In this document: positions 60,972 through 64,000 of the stretch, in pieces | How the letters are laid out: every line of letters starts with the position of its first letter | Position numbering within the stretch: position 1 is the stretch's first letter | The notes under the pieces: model-generated | The model's database searches: none | The model's input: only the letters and a program-made list of their open reading frames with translations | What the model was told of the DNA's origin: nothing | Position numbers and translations under genes: made by a program | Source: DAITAZ01 sp036824045 | GTDB taxonomy: Bacteria > Pseudomonadota > Gammaproteobacteria > Burkholderiales > Rhodocyclaceae | Assembly (NCBI GenBank): GCA_036824045.1 | Contig: DAITAZ010000017.1 | Coordinates: forward strand, 6,865-70,864 | Reading direction: 5' to 3' | Length of the DNA stretch: 64,000 nucleotides

Positions 60972-61333
60972 CAGGCGGGGGGTGGGGCGGTGCTGGCGCC
61001 GGGGGAGAGGGCGACGGTGGGTACGCCGCGGCAGATGCTTTTCACCATTTTTCCGACCACGGTGAGGGCCAGATCGCTGCGGGGGAAGACGCGGCAGGCG
61101 AGCACGGTGCCTTCGGCCTCCTCCTCGGCGCTGATCGCTTCGCGGCTCATGCGGCGGGTGACGTATTCCCCCTCGCTGATGTGCACCTTGCACACCCCGC
61201 AGCCGCCGCCCCGACAGCCCACCGGGATGCCCCGGCGGCCCAGCAGCTCCATGCCGCGCAGGATGTTCTGGTCCTCGGCGCAGGTAAAGGTCTCACCCGT
61301 GTTCTCCAGGGTGACGCGGTAACGCTCGCTCAT
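60971..61333 (-). CDS. dmpQ: plant-type [2Fe-2S] ferredoxin DmpQ/XylT
   Basis: 120 residues. Cys40, Cys45, Cys48 and Cys80 (GCRGGGCGVC, VLACR) form the plant-type cluster site of DmpQ/XylT, which re-reduces the Fe(III) of oxidatively inactivated catechol 2,3-dioxygenase. In classical dmp operons it sits between dmpP and dmpB; here it lies about 600 bp upstream of dmpK, divergent from dmpR. The last 20 residues are an extra Ala/Pro tail. Confidence 0.9.
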   Translation of the reverse strand: MSERYRVTLENTGETFTCAEDQNILRGMELLGRRGIPVGCRGGGCGVCKVHISEGEYVTRRMSREAISAEEEAEGTVLACRVFPRSDLALTVVGKMVKSICRGVPTVALSPGASTAPPPA

Positions 61334-61439
61334 GTCTCCTCCTGTTCCGGCGGGCGCCTTGGAATCTTTGTGTAGGGCGCCAGCCTCATCTGCCCGGCGG
61401 GGCAGGTTTCTGCGAGAATGCTGTTTAGCGGAAAATATT

Positions 61440-61452
61440 TATAATCTCGATA
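61440..61452 (+). promoter_or_regulatory. -10 element with overlapping operator E, upstream of dmpR
   Basis: TATAAT (61440-61445), a perfect -10, runs into TCTCGATA (61445-61452), a variant of the island operator. No good -35 is seen. It is 186 bp before the dmpR start; the rest of the 304-bp gap 61334-61637 shows nothing further. Confidence 0.5.
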
Positions 61453-61637
61453 TTTTTAATTCTGACCCAATCGCTCGCGCCAGGCAAGCGCCCTGGACCA
61501 AGGCGGGATAAACCGAGCCGTGGGCAGGCGCGAGAGCCGGACCGGTCCGCCGGCACCGGCAACGGGTGACCGGGGCGTGCCCCCGCAATCCATACCGATT
61601 GAAGGCGAAACGGGGGGACACACCCCGGGGAGACACG

Positions 61638-63314
<1,677 letters not shown>

Positions 63315-63407
63315 GGCGCCCCTCGACGGCCCCTCCGCCAGGGCTTAACCTGTGCCGCCTGCCGTGCCGCACACCCGCGGCCGGCGCCGACCAGCCAGGG
63401 AGTTGCC

Positions 63408-63995
63408 ATGTGGGATGAGCGTTACGCCAGCGATCAGTACGTCTACGGAACCGAGCCCAACGCTTTTCTGGCGGAGCATGCCTCCCGGCTCTGCGGCCCC
63501 GTGCTTTCGCTGGCCGAAGGAGAGGGCCGCAACGGTGTGTACCTCGCCACCCTGGGGCTCGAGGTGCTCGGCGTCGACAGCTCTGCCGTCGGCCTGGCCA
63601 AGGCCCGGGCGCTGGCCAGCGCCCGCGGGGTGCAGATCCACACCGAAGTGGCCGACCTCGCCACCTTCAACCCCCCGCCCGGTCACTACGGCGCTGTGGT
63701 TTCCATCTTCGCCCACCTGCCCGGCGCCATCCGGCAACGGCTCTACCCCCTGGTCGAGCAGAGCCTCAAACCCGGCGGGCTGCTCCTCCTGGAGGCCTAT
63801 TCCCAGGCCCAGATCGCCCGCAACACCGGCGGCCCGAAAGACCTGGACATGCTCATGTCCGTGGCCAAGATCGAACAGGCATTCCCCCAACTCGAACCCA
63901 TCCTCCTGCGCGAACTGAGCCGCGACGTCAGCGAAGGCAACCTCCACACCGGCATGGCCGACGTGGTGCAGTTCATCGGGCGGAAAAAGGGTTGA
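63408..63995 (+). CDS. class I SAM-dependent methyltransferase
   Basis: 195 residues. The N-terminus MWDERYASDQYVYGTEPNAFL and the SAM motif VLSLAEGEGRNGVYLATLG near residue 32, with acidic motif II VLGVDSS, match small TehB/thiopurine-type methyltransferases. The substrate is unknown. AGGGAG precedes the ATG. It follows dmpR by 93 bp on the same strand but is unlikely to be part of phenol catabolism. Confidence 0.87.
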   Translation: MWDERYASDQYVYGTEPNAFLAEHASRLCGPVLSLAEGEGRNGVYLATLGLEVLGVDSSAVGLAKARALASARGVQIHTEVADLATFNPPPGHYGAVVSIFAHLPGAIRQRLYPLVEQSLKPGGLLLLEAYSQAQIARNTGGPKDLDMLMSVAKIEQAFPQLEPILLRELSRDVSEGNLHTGMADVVQFIGRKKG

Positions 63996-64000
63996 AGGCG

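Noticed and set aside
60559..61065. Possible 168-codon gene on the + strand between dmpK and dmpQ
   Set aside because: The translation is Gly/Arg/Trp-rich without recognisable domains and overlaps the dmpQ coding strand. It looks like open GC-rich spacer.

Overview
The window is GC-rich chromosomal DNA with short intergenic gaps and operon-style ATGA overlaps. Its gene content points to a diazotrophic, facultatively anaerobic, phenol-degrading betaproteobacterium, most likely of the Rhodocyclales (Dechloromonas/Azonexus/Azospira/Thauera-like). That placement is inferred from the combination of a nif/fix block, a dmp-type phenol hydroxylase with meta-cleavage operon, PPK2 and c-type cytochromes. 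No 16S or tRNA gene is visible to confirm it. No mobile element or CRISPR array was seen.

1-12.8 kb is the tail of a nitrogen-fixation island on the + strand. It holds the end of one A-type Fe-S carrier, a tiny membrane protein, a second A-type carrier, an HscA-type chaperone, an ISC-type ferredoxin, a small helical protein, an FmdB-type zinc ribbon and a flavin amine-oxidase-like protein. A textbook NifA site plus sigma-54 promoter then precedes nifV-cysE-nifW-fixABCX, a ferritin-like protein, a thioredoxin-fold 2Fe-2S ferredoxin and a TPR protein. These genes supply homocitrate, cysteine and Fe-S clusters, and low-potential electrons for nitrogenase.

12.8-45 kb is mixed housekeeping and accessory DNA. 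It includes ppk2, a cytochrome c under an FNR/ANR-type box, an SrkA-type kinase, ferredoxin-NADP reductase, three LysE-family exporters, a chemoreceptor, an OsmC protein and a FadH-type dienoyl-CoA reductase. Further on are an OmpA-family protein interrupted by a 100-N assembly gap, an AraC regulator, asparagine synthase, an ArgD-type aminotransferase and methylmalonyl-CoA decarboxylase. A diheme lipoprotein sits beside a PhoX-like lipoprotein that has a candidate PHO box. There is also a FeoB-like protein with a degenerate G domain behind a Fur-like box, and a YafY-type regulator divergent from a glyoxalase-family gene.

45-63.3 kb is a complete phenol catabolic island, mostly on the - strand. 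In order of transcription it runs dmpQ, [sigma-54 promoter] dmpKLMNOP, dmpB, then (after a + strand GntR regulator) a GlcG-like gene, dmpC, dmpD, dmpE, an SDR gene, dmpF, dmpG, dmpH, dmpI and an outer-membrane MetA-type protein. A DmpR/XylR-type activator is divergent from dmpQ. The palindrome TCTCGAGA, or close variants of it, recurs in all four control regions of the island. It lies beside the GntR gene, over a sigma-70-like promoter for dmpB, between the activator site and the sigma-54 promoter of dmpK, and over the -10 of dmpR. The picture is of activation by DmpR combined with island-wide control by the GntR protein. The window closes with a small methyltransferase gene.
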